From contig SYLX01000040.1 in NCBI GenBank assembly GCA_005808505.1, positions 1 to 64,000 of the forward strand: a stretch of 64,000 nt of DNA, read 5' to 3'. The notes beneath the pieces are model-generated. The model was given only the letters and a program-made list of their open reading frames with translations. It had not been told where the DNA came from and did not search any database. Position numbers and translations under genes: made by a program. Of the stretch, positions 26,629 through 36,139 are shown piece after piece (positions within the stretch are counted from its first letter, which is position 1; the number at the start of each line of letters is the position of its first letter). The DNA comes from Bdellovibrionales bacterium (GTDB lineage: Bacteria; Bdellovibrionota; Bdellovibrionia; Bdellovibrionales; JAMPXM01).

Positions 26629-28236
26629 ATGAGGGGAGAGATGAAGAGATGGCTTCTATGCACACTGGTGGCGCCGCTTTCAGCGTGCGGACCGGCGGGT
26701 GGCTCTTCGAATCAAGCATCAAACAACTCGTGCTCCCTCGGCGGAAACGTCGTGCCGCTGGTTGATGACTCTCAACAGATGCTGTCTCCCATGAGCGCGT
26801 CGCACTTCGATACTTCCGCAGATCCTTTCGAAACTTACGGTAAAGTTCTAATTCAGAACCAGTCAGGTCCTTCAGATGACGAAAGTGGAGCCATTTTCCC
26901 GCAGGCTACCGGAGAGAAAGAAATCGCGGCCGGCACCGAGCTCAGCATCACTTTGAGAGATTCATGCCGCAGTGGTGCTCTCTCCTCACGGTTTGCGGAA
27001 GAACAAGAGACGACGCCATCTGGACTTCGCTCCTATACGTGGACGCTTGAATCCGCTCTTTCGCAAGAGAATTTGAACGAGATGAGCGCAAGTGACGATT
27101 GCGTCGTTGGCGTGAGCGACTCCGTTCGCTCGAGTGTCAGCGGAACATTCTCGGATCCCCTCTATAATTCGCAAGCTCATCTCAAGGCAGTTCAAGCCGA
27201 GCAGAGCTACGGATTGATCTACCAACATGCTTCACCTTTTCCGACCGTCATTGCGATCATCGATACGGGCGTGGATTTGACTCATCCCGATCTGCGCAAC
27301 GTCCTCTGGCGGAACGCGCGCGAAATTCCTGGCAACAATCGTGATGACGACGGCAACGGTTATCGTGATGACGTGAACGGCTACAACTTCGCAACGAATC
27401 AACCGAGCCCTCACTATTCGCGCTCGACTTCGATGTATCAGCACGGAACTCACGTTGCCGGCTTGGCCGCCGCGCAAGCTGGAAACGGCGTCGGTGGAAT
27501 GGGCGTCGCGGGTCTCAACACTCGCATCATGGCGCTTAACGTTTTTGGTCCAGGCAGCGGAGCTTCGAGCTCCGACATCGCAAACGCGATTCGCTACGCA
27601 GCCGACAATCATGCCGATGTGATCAACTTGAGCTTGGGTGGCAGCGGTCGTTCGGCGGTTTACGAATCCGCTCTTGTTTACGCGCTTCGCAAAGGGGTCA
27701 CGATCATCGCGGCCGCGGGGAACGAACGCCGTGAGCTCGGCCCTAACTACTTCATGTCGCCTGCAGGTTATGCTCAGTCTTACGCAGGAATGATCGCGAT
27801 CGGTTCCATCGATACGCGAAACTCAACGCTCTCGAGTTTCTCAAACTTCAGCTCCAAGTACGTTGAACTTGCAGCGCCCGGCGCCGAAAACTCGCGTCAG
27901 GGTGTAGGTGTCCTTTCCACTTGGCCCGGTGGCGGCTACCAGCGCATTCAAGGGACGTCGATGGCGTCGCCTGTTGCCGCCGGAGGTGCGGCGCTCGCGA
28001 TCACGATGATGCGCTCGCGCGGGTATGCGCCCAGCCCCGCAACGGTTGAAGGTGTCGTGACGTCTTCTGCGACATCGATAGCGAACCTTCGCGCAAAAAT
28101 CAAAAACGGCCGCTCGATGAACTTGAAAGCACTTGCGGAGTTCATCAATAAAACGTACCCGCAACGCGATGGTCGTAGCGCGATCGATCCCGGTGTACCA
28201 GGCGCTGAAGCCTGCGCTCCTGGTTCAAGCTTGTAA
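26629..28236 (+). CDS. Subtilisin-like serine protease (S8) lipoprotein
   Basis: 535 aa from ATG 26629, preceded by CGGAGGG. A second ATG four codons later is possible. The lipobox is LSAC. The catalytic triad is clear: Asp in AIIDTGVDLTHPD, His in QHGTHVAGLAA and Ser in GTSMASPVAAGG. The oxyanion Asn lies in AAAGNERR. A propeptide-like region of about 170 residues precedes the domain. It should be an exported endopeptidase on the cell surface. It follows the transglutaminase-gluzincin operon after 275 bases. The ORF-track extension with FCPHCC is not supported by a ribosome site. Confidence 0.9.
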   Translation: MRGEMKRWLLCTLVAPLSACGPAGGSSNQASNNSCSLGGNVVPLVDDSQQMLSPMSASHFDTSADPFETYGKVLIQNQSGPSDDESGAIFPQATGEKEIAAGTELSITLRDSCRSGALSSRFAEEQETTPSGLRSYTWTLESALSQENLNEMSASDDCVVGVSDSVRSSVSGTFSDPLYNSQAHLKAVQAEQSYGLIYQHASPFPTVIAIIDTGVDLTHPDLRNVLWRNAREIPGNNRDDDGNGYRDDVNGYNFATNQPSPHYSRSTSMYQHGTHVAGLAAAQAGNGVGGMGVAGLNTRIMALNVFGPGSGASSSDIANAIRYAADNHADVINLSLGGSGRSAVYESALVYALRKGVTIIAAAGNERRELGPNYFMSPAGYAQSYAGMIAIGSIDTRNSTLSSFSNFSSKYVELAAPGAENSRQGVGVLSTWPGGGYQRIQGTSMASPVAAGGAALAITMMRSRGYAPSPATVEGVVTSSATSIANLRAKIKNGRSMNLKALAEFINKTYPQRDGRSAIDPGVPGAEACAPGSSL

Positions 28237-28286
28237 TCTATAAATTTGAAATTGTGATCAGCTGCTCACGGATGAGCGGCGCAGAC

Positions 28287-28318
28287 GGCGGGCTTGAGTT
28301 TTCTCAAGCCCGTCTTTT
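28287..28318 (+). terminator. Intrinsic terminator of the subtilase gene, overlapping the lgt 3' end
   Basis: CGGGCTTGAG / CTCAAGCCCG with a TTTT loop, followed by TC and TTTT. The lgt stop codon lies inside the right arm, so the convergent genes share the hairpin. Confidence 0.85.
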
Positions 28319-29089
28319 GTTGACGAGCCAAATCCAAGAGCCTGCGCCAACGAAGAGAGACACCGAAATCCAGCTCGCCAAGCTAAGCCCAAGCGGCGCG
28401 GGCCCGCGCGGATCAGCACGGAAAAACTCCATGATCAATCGGCCAACGGCGTGGATCACGAGCCAGCAAGCGAACAAACTTCCGGCGCTCCGGAGAACGC
28501 TGGGACTTTTACCTTCGCTTCGCTTCTTTTCGATCCGCAATACGAGAGCGAGCGCCGCTAACTCCCAAACAACAGCAAAAGCTTGCGTCGGGTAACGGAA
28601 GCTAAAGCCCGAAGGAAGAACGCAAACTGCGCCGTAACAGCAGCCGGTGAACAGGCAGGCGACGCGTCCGAGGGCGTAGCCAAGCGCGAGAATTGGCGCG
28701 AAGACATCAAGCCACTTTGCGATCGGAAGCTTCTGCCAACGAGCGAGCGCGATGGAAGTGAGTGCGCCACCGATCGCGCCGCCGTACCAAACAAATCCTC
28801 CGCGCCAAATTTCGAGGACGCGTGAAAGATCTTCGAAATAGTAACCAGGCTCTTCAAAGAAGACGTGAAAAAGTCGGGCGCCGACGAATCCGCCGATCAT
28901 GCACGTAAGCGCGAGATCCAAAGCGGTGTTACGTCGAAGGGCGCGCTTCTCAGCACGACGAACGAGCCAGTAGACGCAGGCGCAAAGACTTAAACTAACG
29001 ACAACGTAATAGGTGGGAAGCGCGAAGTCCGACCCCACGCGGATCATCGGAAAAAAACCGGCGAAATCGTGGGGTGGGTGCATGTTCAT
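28304..29089 (-). CDS. lgt: Prolipoprotein diacylglyceryl transferase
   Basis: 261 aa inner-membrane enzyme that moves diacylglycerol from phosphatidylglycerol to the lipobox Cys, the first lipoprotein maturation step. Multiple membrane helices are present, with family motifs FVGARLFHVFFE, GRVACLFTGCCYG and EFFRADPRG. It sits nine bases downstream of lspA (second step), with ileS ahead, giving an ileS-lspA-lgt order. The usual Lgt length is 260-290 aa. Confidence 0.95.
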   Translation of the reverse strand: MNMHPPHDFAGFFPMIRVGSDFALPTYYVVVSLSLCACVYWLVRRAEKRALRRNTALDLALTCMIGGFVGARLFHVFFEEPGYYFEDLSRVLEIWRGGFVWYGGAIGGALTSIALARWQKLPIAKWLDVFAPILALGYALGRVACLFTGCCYGAVCVLPSGFSFRYPTQAFAVVWELAALALVLRIEKKRSEGKSPSVLRSAGSLFACWLVIHAVGRLIMEFFRADPRGPAPLGLSLASWISVSLFVGAGSWIWLVNKRRA

Positions 29090-29098
29090 CGATGACCG

Positions 29099-29617
29099 TT
29101 AAGTCGCCGGTGGGTTATCGGCAGGCGCCTGTTTGGTGGCCCGATTTTTCGTGAACTCTAAGTACAGCAAGATCGAGACACCGCAAACGATCGCCATATC
29201 AGCGATGTTGAACGCGGGCCAGACGTACTTCTTTTGGATATGAAAATCCAAAAAGTCGATCACGTAACGGAAACGGATGCGGTCAATGTAGTTGCCAATG
29301 GCGCCACCGAAAACCATCGAGAGCGAAACGATGGTCCAGCGATCCGACTCGAGCACCCCACGCAGAATCGCGAGGATGATGAGTAACGCGACAGGAGGCA
29401 TCGACAAGAAAAAGATCTCGCGAAACCAAGGATGCGACTCGGCCAAGAAGCCGAAGGCCGCACCCGGATTACGAACGTAAGTGAGATTGAAGAAGCCGGG
29501 AATCACGTCGACCGATTCGTGAAGTGCAAAGTGCGTGTGCACGTAGATCTTCACGGCCTGATCGGCCGCGATGATGGCTCCGCTAATGGCGGCGAGGAGA
29601 AGGTATTTGATTTTCAT
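29099..29617 (-). CDS. lspA: Signal peptidase II, canonical
   Basis: 172 aa, the normal family length. Catalytic Asp regions are intact: GNYIDRIRFRYVIDF and FNIADMAIVCGV, and VRNPGAAFGFL matches the conserved second loop. It is 34 bases downstream of ileS and 9 upstream of lgt. It should be the housekeeping prolipoprotein peptidase; the fused copy at 5515-6501 is a second version. Confidence 0.96.
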   Translation of the reverse strand: MKIKYLLLAAISGAIIAADQAVKIYVHTHFALHESVDVIPGFFNLTYVRNPGAAFGFLAESHPWFREIFFLSMPPVALLIILAILRGVLESDRWTIVSLSMVFGGAIGNYIDRIRFRYVIDFLDFHIQKKYVWPAFNIADMAIVCGVSILLYLEFTKNRATKQAPADNPPAT

Positions 29618-29651
29618 CGAGTGTCCTCTTAATCCGTCTTGCTGAGCTACC

Positions 29652-32432
29652 TTACAGACCCATTTGCTTCAACGCCGTCGCGCACTTCGGGCAAACGGTC
29701 GGGTGCTTCGGATCCGAGCCGATTTCGAGACTGTAGTACCAGCATCGCTCGCACTTAGTCCCGTCTGCTTTCTTGGTTTCCACTTGATAGCTTCCCATTT
29801 TCAAATGGACTTGGGAAACAATAAAAAATTCAGGCAGAAGCGACTCGTACTTCTTTAGTAGATCCGATTTCGGTGCTTCGGCCGTGAGTACGACTTGCGC
29901 ATCCAAACCCGAACCAATCACTTTGTTTTGGCGAAGACCTTCGAGCGACTTCGAGACATCCGCACGCACTTCGAAAAGTCCCGCGATGTCTTGGCCAAGA
30001 CCTTGGTCGTCCCACTCGGCTTGTGGCTTCGGGAAGTCGAGCAAGAAAACGCTCTCGGGCTTTTGACCAGGAAGATGCGACAAAGTTTCTTCCGCGAGGA
30101 ACGAAGTGATCGGCGCCATGATCCGCACAAGATGATGGATCAAAGTGTAAAGGACCGTCTGCGCGGAACGACGGTCGGGAGCAGTTTTATGACGCGTGTA
30201 AAGTCGATCCTTCGACATGTCGAGGTAACCAGCGGAAAGGTCCACGGTGAAGAACGTATTGAGCGCATGGTAAACTTTGTAGAACTCGTAGTTCTCGTAA
30301 GCCGCCGACGTTTTGCGGATCAACTCGTTCAATCGACCGAGCGCCCAGCGATCCATAGTCGTGAGTTTTGAGTAAGCGACAGAATCTTTAACGGGATCAA
30401 AATCTGCACCGAGGTTCCCGAGTAAGAAGCGCATCGTATTGCGGAAGCGACGATACGTTTCCGTTACGCGCGCTAACTCTTCAGGTCCATACGTCACATC
30501 TTGACCGAAGTCTTCGTGAGCAGCCCAGAGGCGCAAGATTTCGGCGCCGGATTTTTTCGTTACTTCCGAAGGAGCAACCGCGTTGCCCGCCGACTTCGAC
30601 ATCTTGTTGCCGGAAGTGTCGTTGACGAAGCCGTGAGTAACGAGAGCTTTGAACGGAGCACGATTGCGAGTTGCGATCGACGTGAGCAGGCTCGTTTGGA
30701 ACCAGCCGCGATGTTGATCGGAACCTTCGAGATAAACATCTGCGGGGGCTTCGAGATCTTTTCTGCGCTCTTGAACGGCCGCGTGGCAAACGCCTGAGTC
30801 GAACCAAACATCGAGGATGTCGACGCTGCGACGGAATTCAGTTTTGCCGCATTTGCCGCACGAATGACCTTTCGTGAATTCGCTCTCGGGAGTGGAATGG
30901 TAAGCTTCCATCCCGTTTCCTTTTTCCATCGCGTCGGCCACTTTGTTGAAGATCTCGGGCTTCGCCAAAGCATCTCCACACGAAGTGCAGTAGAAAACCG
31001 GAATCGGAACGCCCCAGATGCGCTGACGGCTCAAGCACCAGTCAGGGCGATTCTCGAGCATCGCGCGCAAACGGGCTTCGCCCCAGCCAGGAACAAAACG
31101 GATTTTGTCGCAAGCCGCGAGCGCGGTTTTGCGCACGTTTTGTTTTTCATCGTCCATCGCGAGGAACCACTGAGGAGTCGCGCGGAACATGAGCGGAGTT
31201 TTTGAGCGCCAGTTGTGCGGGAACTGATGCTCAAAAACCTTGTGCGAGATCAATCGCTTCAATTCTTTTAAGCGCTCGATGACCATGGGATTCGCATCCC
31301 AAATCTTGATGCCTTTGTATTCTGGAACATCATCCGTGTAACGACCAGCTTCATCGACGGGGCTGTAGACTTTCAAACCATACTTGAGGCCGACCATGTA
31401 GTCTTCTTGGCCGTGGCCAGGAGCCGTGTGAACGAGACCTGTTCCGGCTTCGAGTGTTACGTGATCACCGAGCACAAACTTTGATTCACGCTCGTAGAAG
31501 GGATGCTTTGCGGAGAACTGCTCAAAGTCAGAACCTTTTGCGGTGACGCCCGTATCGATCAGCGTGAGGCCCGTTTCTTTCTCGACGAACTCTTTCATCT
31601 TCTTGGCGATGACGATGATGTCCGCGCCAGAATCAAAGAAGCCGTATTCAAAATCAGGATGGAAAGCGACGCCCAAGTTTGCCGGTAATGTCCAAGGCGT
31701 TGTTGTCCAGATCATGACGGAAACGGGCTTGGCGAACTTTGCGAACTTCTCCGGGCCTTGATGCCACGGGAAAAGCACGTAGATCGAAGGGCTCTTGAAG
31801 GGATGATATTCAACTTCGGTATCCGCAAGAGCGGTTTGCAGAGTCGGGCACCAGTAAACGGGTTTTTCCCCGCGGTACATGATTCCTTTTTCTAAGCAGC
31901 GCGCGAGCTCACGCACTTCTTCGGCCTCGTACTCGGGCTGAAGAGTGAGATAAGGATTCTGCCAATCGGCGAGGACGCCGAGACGTTGAAACCCTTCGCG
32001 CTGGCGATCAACCCACTTCTTTGCTTCCGAACGGCAAAGCTCGCGGATTTCAGAGTCGCTCTTATCCTTGCGTTTAGGACCGAGCTCTTTCGTTACTTTG
32101 TGTTCGATCGGAAGGCCGTGACAGTCCCAACCAGGGATAAATGCGGAACGAAAGCCCGCCATATTCCGGTACTTGATCGTAAAATCCTTTAAGCACTTAT
32201 TGAGAACGTGACCAATGTGGATCTCGCCGTTTGCATAAGGAGGTCCATCGGGAAGAGTAAACTTCGGGCGTCCTTCATTCTTCTTAAGAATTTTTGCGTG
32301 TAGATCCGTCTCAATCCACTTAGCAATCATCTGAGGTTCGCGCTCGGGGAGATTCCCTTTCATCGGGAATTCCGTGACTGGAAGGTTCAAGGTGTCTTTG
32401 AGATTAACGGTCGAACCAGACGTGGTGGACAT
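29652..32432 (-). CDS. ileS: Isoleucyl-tRNA synthetase
   Basis: 926 aa class I synthetase charging tRNA-Ile. HIGH is in GEIHIGHVLN and KMSKS in GNKMSKSAGNA. The editing region has TTTPWTLPANLG, and the C-terminal zinc knuckle is CERCWYY...CPKCA. The length agrees with the bacterial IleS1 type. AAGGGG lies ahead of the ATG. No T-box leader is visible in the 64 bases upstream. It heads the ileS-lspA-lgt run. Confidence 0.97.
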   Translation of the reverse strand: MSTTSGSTVNLKDTLNLPVTEFPMKGNLPEREPQMIAKWIETDLHAKILKKNEGRPKFTLPDGPPYANGEIHIGHVLNKCLKDFTIKYRNMAGFRSAFIPGWDCHGLPIEHKVTKELGPKRKDKSDSEIRELCRSEAKKWVDRQREGFQRLGVLADWQNPYLTLQPEYEAEEVRELARCLEKGIMYRGEKPVYWCPTLQTALADTEVEYHPFKSPSIYVLFPWHQGPEKFAKFAKPVSVMIWTTTPWTLPANLGVAFHPDFEYGFFDSGADIIVIAKKMKEFVEKETGLTLIDTGVTAKGSDFEQFSAKHPFYERESKFVLGDHVTLEAGTGLVHTAPGHGQEDYMVGLKYGLKVYSPVDEAGRYTDDVPEYKGIKIWDANPMVIERLKELKRLISHKVFEHQFPHNWRSKTPLMFRATPQWFLAMDDEKQNVRKTALAACDKIRFVPGWGEARLRAMLENRPDWCLSRQRIWGVPIPVFYCTSCGDALAKPEIFNKVADAMEKGNGMEAYHSTPESEFTKGHSCGKCGKTEFRRSVDILDVWFDSGVCHAAVQERRKDLEAPADVYLEGSDQHRGWFQTSLLTSIATRNRAPFKALVTHGFVNDTSGNKMSKSAGNAVAPSEVTKKSGAEILRLWAAHEDFGQDVTYGPEELARVTETYRRFRNTMRFLLGNLGADFDPVKDSVAYSKLTTMDRWALGRLNELIRKTSAAYENYEFYKVYHALNTFFTVDLSAGYLDMSKDRLYTRHKTAPDRRSAQTVLYTLIHHLVRIMAPITSFLAEETLSHLPGQKPESVFLLDFPKPQAEWDDQGLGQDIAGLFEVRADVSKSLEGLRQNKVIGSGLDAQVVLTAEAPKSDLLKKYESLLPEFFIVSQVHLKMGSYQVETKKADGTKCERCWYYSLEIGSDPKHPTVCPKCATALKQMGL

Positions 32433-32496
32433 TCATACCCCTTGCGAGAGCGCAAAAACGAAAATCGAGAGCGGTGTCAAAACGGATGGAAAGGGC

Positions 32497-33177
32497 CTAA
32501 GCTAGCAGATTTTTAAGACTTTTGTAAGCGAGAGCCACCATCATATTCGCGGCCTCGGAGTCGCTCGAAAGGTTCAGGCGGACTTTGACTTCCTGAATCA
32601 ACTGCCAACTCCGCTCGTTGAGTGGATTGCCGTAAGAACCTGACGTGAGCTGCGGTGAATGTGTGTACGAAGACGCAATCGGCGGCGACTGGAAGAAAGC
32701 TTGAGGCTGATTCGGCGTCGCTTGCGGGAGTGTGGGCGACGAATGCTGGGCTGACTGCTGGGCCGATTGCTGAGGCGGATGATGCGGAATCGTGTGATGA
32801 AGCGACATGCTCGTCGCGGACGACGGAGCGCCGTTAGCGGAATTCGATCCATTCCCGTTTGTTGAAGGAGCCATCGGTGCCTGCGTTGCACTTTGCGAGG
32901 CTTGAGCTGCGCGAATGCGTTCTTTCGGGTCCTCGAACTGTTTGAGTCCTTCGGCCAAGTTCTTCAAATCTGACATGAAGTTCTGGGAACTGACAGGAGC
33001 ATCGGCCTCGAGGCTCGACGCACCAAAGCGCTGCGCGCGCACGTAAAGTCCCACGAGCGCATCAGGCGTTGTCGCGAGTTTACGCACGGAGTCCGGCTGC
33101 GTTTGCAGCCAATTGAAGGCAGCCGTGAGCGTCTCACGCGTGTATGCCTGAGGAGGCAGTGTTGGTCCCGAAGCCAT
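32497..33177 (-). CDS. Hypothetical protein with Gln/His/Ser-rich linker, 226 aa
   Basis: No family recognised. Residues 1-90 form a helical domain (NWLQTQPDSVRKLATTPDALV). Residues about 95-175 are a low-complexity Ala/Ser/Gln/His stretch (PQQSAQQSAQHSS). The last 45 residues form a second helical segment (LIQEVKVRLNLSSDSEAANMM) resembling a ribbon-helix or partition-type motif, but this is weak. It lies 64 bases upstream of ileS in the same direction and has no signal peptide, so it is likely cytoplasmic. Confidence 0.75.
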   Translation of the reverse strand: MASGPTLPPQAYTRETLTAAFNWLQTQPDSVRKLATTPDALVGLYVRAQRFGASSLEADAPVSSQNFMSDLKNLAEGLKQFEDPKERIRAAQASQSATQAPMAPSTNGNGSNSANGAPSSATSMSLHHTIPHHPPQQSAQQSAQHSSPTLPQATPNQPQAFFQSPPIASSYTHSPQLTSGSYGNPLNERSWQLIQEVKVRLNLSSDSEAANMMVALAYKSLKNLLA

Positions 33178-33420
33178 AGGGACAAGAAGCTAACGATTCG
33201 CCATTTTGCGAGCAACTGAAAAGCGGGAATTGGTTAAGAAATAGGCAGCTTTGCCCGCAACCTCTGTCACCTCCGAATCACTTGCTGCTGGAGGCTTTCA
33301 AGACTTTTTAAGGTTGCTAGTCAGATGCATTTGTGGCTTTGCGCGTTGAAAAGGGAGGCTAGTTAAGAACCTCCCAGCAGCATCATTTCTGCGTATAAAC
33401 AAAATTTGTGATGTTCTCGT

Positions 33421-34317
33421 TTAGAAGCCGAAACCAGGAGGCAAGGCGATGAGTCCAGAACGATAAGTTCCGCGGGGGCCGCCACCGTCTGCGAGCGGGT
33501 TGAACTCTGAGCTCTCTAGAGTTTGCGGATCGTCGATTGAACGGGTGCTGTGCCCTTCGATGACGTTTCCGTAGCTTCCCGGGAAGACATGGTAACCCGT
33601 ATGCGCCGTTCCGACATAGAAAGGAACGTTCGCGAACTTTGCGGGAATCGACGTTTTGAAACCAACGAGAGTCTCGATGTCGTTAACCGCATTGAAGTAG
33701 TAGTTCTGCTTGGCGCTTGTGACCGTTTGGTAACGGTAAACGTGGTAGCCCCAGAAACGCTCTTTGTTCTGCGGATCTTTGGCTTTTTCGCGGGCGTCCC
33801 AAACGGCGTTCTTCGTCGGATCAGGATTCCAGTAGAGAACAACCCAACCGAGCTTGCGAAGCGCATCTTGCATCGCGGTTCCATCTTGATCGTTGGCTTT
33901 CGTGAAGTCTGCGATCTTCTTCCACGTGCCGGCTTGGCCCGCGTTGACGAAACCTTTGCCCAGGCAAGTGAGGGTGAGCCCCACGCAGCTCGTCGGTTTC
34001 ATCTGCGAAAGAAGGGCAGGATCTTTTCCAAGAGAAGCTATGTGCGCTTTTTTTTGCGCCGTCGACATTTTCGCAAATGCTGAGCGATCGCCGTAGAAAG
34101 CCGAAATGCCGTAACGCTGAAAGAAACGTCGGTGTTCTTCGAGATGATCTTCCAAGCAGTTCGAAGCGGTTTGAATGATGGTGTTGAGGTTCTTGTTTTG
34201 GCCCTGGATCTCGGCGGCCGTAAATTCCACGCTGCCTTTGAAAGCGGCGAAGGCGGGCGACGACGCAATTGAGGAGACAACAAGCGCCATTAAGAGGGAA
34301 GCAGCAGATTTCATCAT
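33421..34317 (-). CDS. Exported protein with conserved-looking Cys/His/Glu, unknown function
   Basis: 298 aa with a Sec signal peptide (...ASSPAFA). No family is recognised with confidence. The pattern TSCVGLTLTCLG in the middle and GTAHTGYHVFPGS with VIEGHS near the end could form a Cys-His-acid triad as in NlpC/P60 or transglutaminase-like hydrolases; that is inference. The segment between (GWVVLYWNPDPTK) is not diagnostic. It is separated from genes on both sides by about 190-240 bases and is probably transcribed alone. Confidence 0.65.
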   Translation of the reverse strand: MMKSAASLLMALVVSSIASSPAFAAFKGSVEFTAAEIQGQNKNLNTIIQTASNCLEDHLEEHRRFFQRYGISAFYGDRSAFAKMSTAQKKAHIASLGKDPALLSQMKPTSCVGLTLTCLGKGFVNAGQAGTWKKIADFTKANDQDGTAMQDALRKLGWVVLYWNPDPTKNAVWDAREKAKDPQNKERFWGYHVYRYQTVTSAKQNYYFNAVNDIETLVGFKTSIPAKFANVPFYVGTAHTGYHVFPGSYGNVIEGHSTRSIDDPQTLESSEFNPLADGGGPRGTYRSGLIALPPGFGF

Positions 34318-34443
34318 TTGAGTTTTACCTCTCCAAAAGCCTTGGGGGACAACTTGGTTCGCGTTGGCTGAAAGCTAACGTCTTCTCAACCAAAGTCCAA
34401 GGTAGATGAGGGTAGAAACTGTAGTCGGTCCAAAGAAGGGCCA

Positions 34444-34478
34444 AACAAAAACGCCCCCGAACCGGAGTTCGGAGGCGT
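34444..34478 (-). terminator. Intrinsic terminator of the sigma-54 regulator gene
   Basis: On the minus strand, ACGCCTCCGAAC / GTTCGGGGGCGT with loop TCCG, one mismatch, followed by TTTTTG. It lies 27 bases after the stop. Confidence 0.82.
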
Positions 34479-34504
34479 CTTAAGAACCGAGGTGCAAGCG
34501 AGAC

Positions 34505-36088
34505 TTACTTATCCGCGTAGTCCTTCGCGATGATCCCGTATTTCTCGATTTTGCGGAGCAAAGTCTTTTTCGGAATGTTTGCGTGCAGCGCTGTTTGGTT
34601 GATGCGCCCTTTGAACATCTTCAAAGCTTTGATGATGAACTCGCGCTCGAAAGCCTCTTTGTGCTTGTTGAAATCGAGAGTGTCACCATTGATCGAAACC
34701 ATCTCCATCGGAGCGGCTTGAGGAGCGGATGACAAGCCACCCGTGGGGAGTTGACCCGCAAGTGAGGCTTCCAGAGCCTCATCGCCGTCTTCATCACCCT
34801 CGATATCCCCACGATCCACCGAGCTATCCACAGTCTGGGCGTTGGTCGAGGATGCAACGAGGGGAGCCGCCTGCGCGACCAAAGGCTGGCTCACGCTTGT
34901 GCCCGTCGACGTCAGCACGTTCTCGGGGAGTGAAGCCAGAGTCAGTGTGTTCGTGTTCTCGAGGATGAAGGCGTGTTCGATCACGTTTTCAAGCTCGCGA
35001 ATATTGCCCGGCCAAGCGTACTTCTTCATCACCGAAATCGCATCGGGGCTCATGCCGATGATGCGCTTGCCGTGAGCGGAGTTGAACTTTTTGATGAAGC
35101 TGTTGATCAACGTATCGATATCGTTTTTGCGATCCGCGAGAGCGGGGAGGAAGATCGGAACAACGTTCAAGCGATAGAAGAGATCTTCGCGGAACTTTCC
35201 TTCTTGAATCATCTGCTCAAGCGGACGATTTGTTGCCGCGATCACGCGTACATTCGCCTCGATCTCGCGGTTCGAACCAACGGGCGTAAAGACTTTCTCT
35301 TGAAGAACGCGCAGGAGTTTCACCTGCATCATCACCGGCATGTCGCCCAATTCGTCGAGGAAGAGAGTTCCACCCTCAGCAAACTGGAAGCGGCCGATTT
35401 TGCGCTCGTGAGCGCCCGTGAATGAGCCTTTTTCGTGTCCGAAAAGTTCGCTCTCGAACAGGTTTTCCGGGATCGCCGAGCAGTTGATCGCAACGAATTT
35501 CTCGTCTTTGCGAGCGGAGTTCGCGTGAATCGCGCGAGCTACGAGTTCCTTACCGGTTCCGGAAGCTCCGCGGATCAAGACAGGCGTATCGACTTTCGAG
35601 AGGCGGTTGATGATGTTGAAGACTTTCTGCATCTCGGCCGTGTTGCCGATGATCTTGCGCCCAGCTTCCATCAATACGGGAGCTGAAGCCGCGATGCTAG
35701 AAATCATCGCCTGAGCGCTCAAAGCGCGGTCGACGAGTTTCAAGAGTTCTTCGCCCTTAACGGGTTTGGAGACGTAGTTGTAAGCGCCTTCTTTTACGGC
35801 GCGAACCGCGTCGTCGATCGTAGCGTACGCGGTCATGATAATGACAACGATGGAGGGATCGTGTTCTTTGATGAGCTTCAAGGCCTCAAGGCCGTTGAGC
35901 CGGGGCATATCGACATCGAGGAGCACGAGATCAAAACGCTGAGCGCGGACTTTTTCGATCGCTTCCATCCCGTCGACGGCTTCCGCGATTTCAAACGGAC
36001 CGCAAGCCGAGTTGGAATTCGAGGCAAGCGCCTCACGAACCGAAAAACGAAGCCCCTGATCATCATCGACGACTAAGACGCGCAACAT
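34505..36088 (-). CDS. Sigma-54-dependent response regulator (NtrC type)
   Basis: 527 aa. Receiver 1-125 has VLVVDDD, phospho-Asp in LVLLDVDMP and Lys in VSKPV. The AAA+ ATPase (about 150-390) has GASGTGKE, the sigma-54 contact loop as GSFTGA and Walker B GTLFLDELG. The C-terminal Fis-type helix-turn-helix is in GRINQTALHANIPKKTLLRK. GGGGAGGAA sits before the ATG. It follows a CHASE2 kinase gene by 51 bases, and the two should form a phosphorelay. GSFTGA instead of GAFTGA is a common functional variant. Confidence 0.95.
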   Translation of the reverse strand: MLRVLVVDDDQGLRFSVREALASNSNSACGPFEIAEAVDGMEAIEKVRAQRFDLVLLDVDMPRLNGLEALKLIKEHDPSIVVIIMTAYATIDDAVRAVKEGAYNYVSKPVKGEELLKLVDRALSAQAMISSIAASAPVLMEAGRKIIGNTAEMQKVFNIINRLSKVDTPVLIRGASGTGKELVARAIHANSARKDEKFVAINCSAIPENLFESELFGHEKGSFTGAHERKIGRFQFAEGGTLFLDELGDMPVMMQVKLLRVLQEKVFTPVGSNREIEANVRVIAATNRPLEQMIQEGKFREDLFYRLNVVPIFLPALADRKNDIDTLINSFIKKFNSAHGKRIIGMSPDAISVMKKYAWPGNIRELENVIEHAFILENTNTLTLASLPENVLTSTGTSVSQPLVAQAAPLVASSTNAQTVDSSVDRGDIEGDEDGDEALEASLAGQLPTGGLSSAPQAAPMEMVSINGDTLDFNKHKEAFEREFIIKALKMFKGRINQTALHANIPKKTLLRKIEKYGIIAKDYADK

Positions 36089-36139
36089 TTGAGTTCCTCC
36101 CCGAACGAACCCCGAAGGCCTGATTGAACCAACCCTTTT

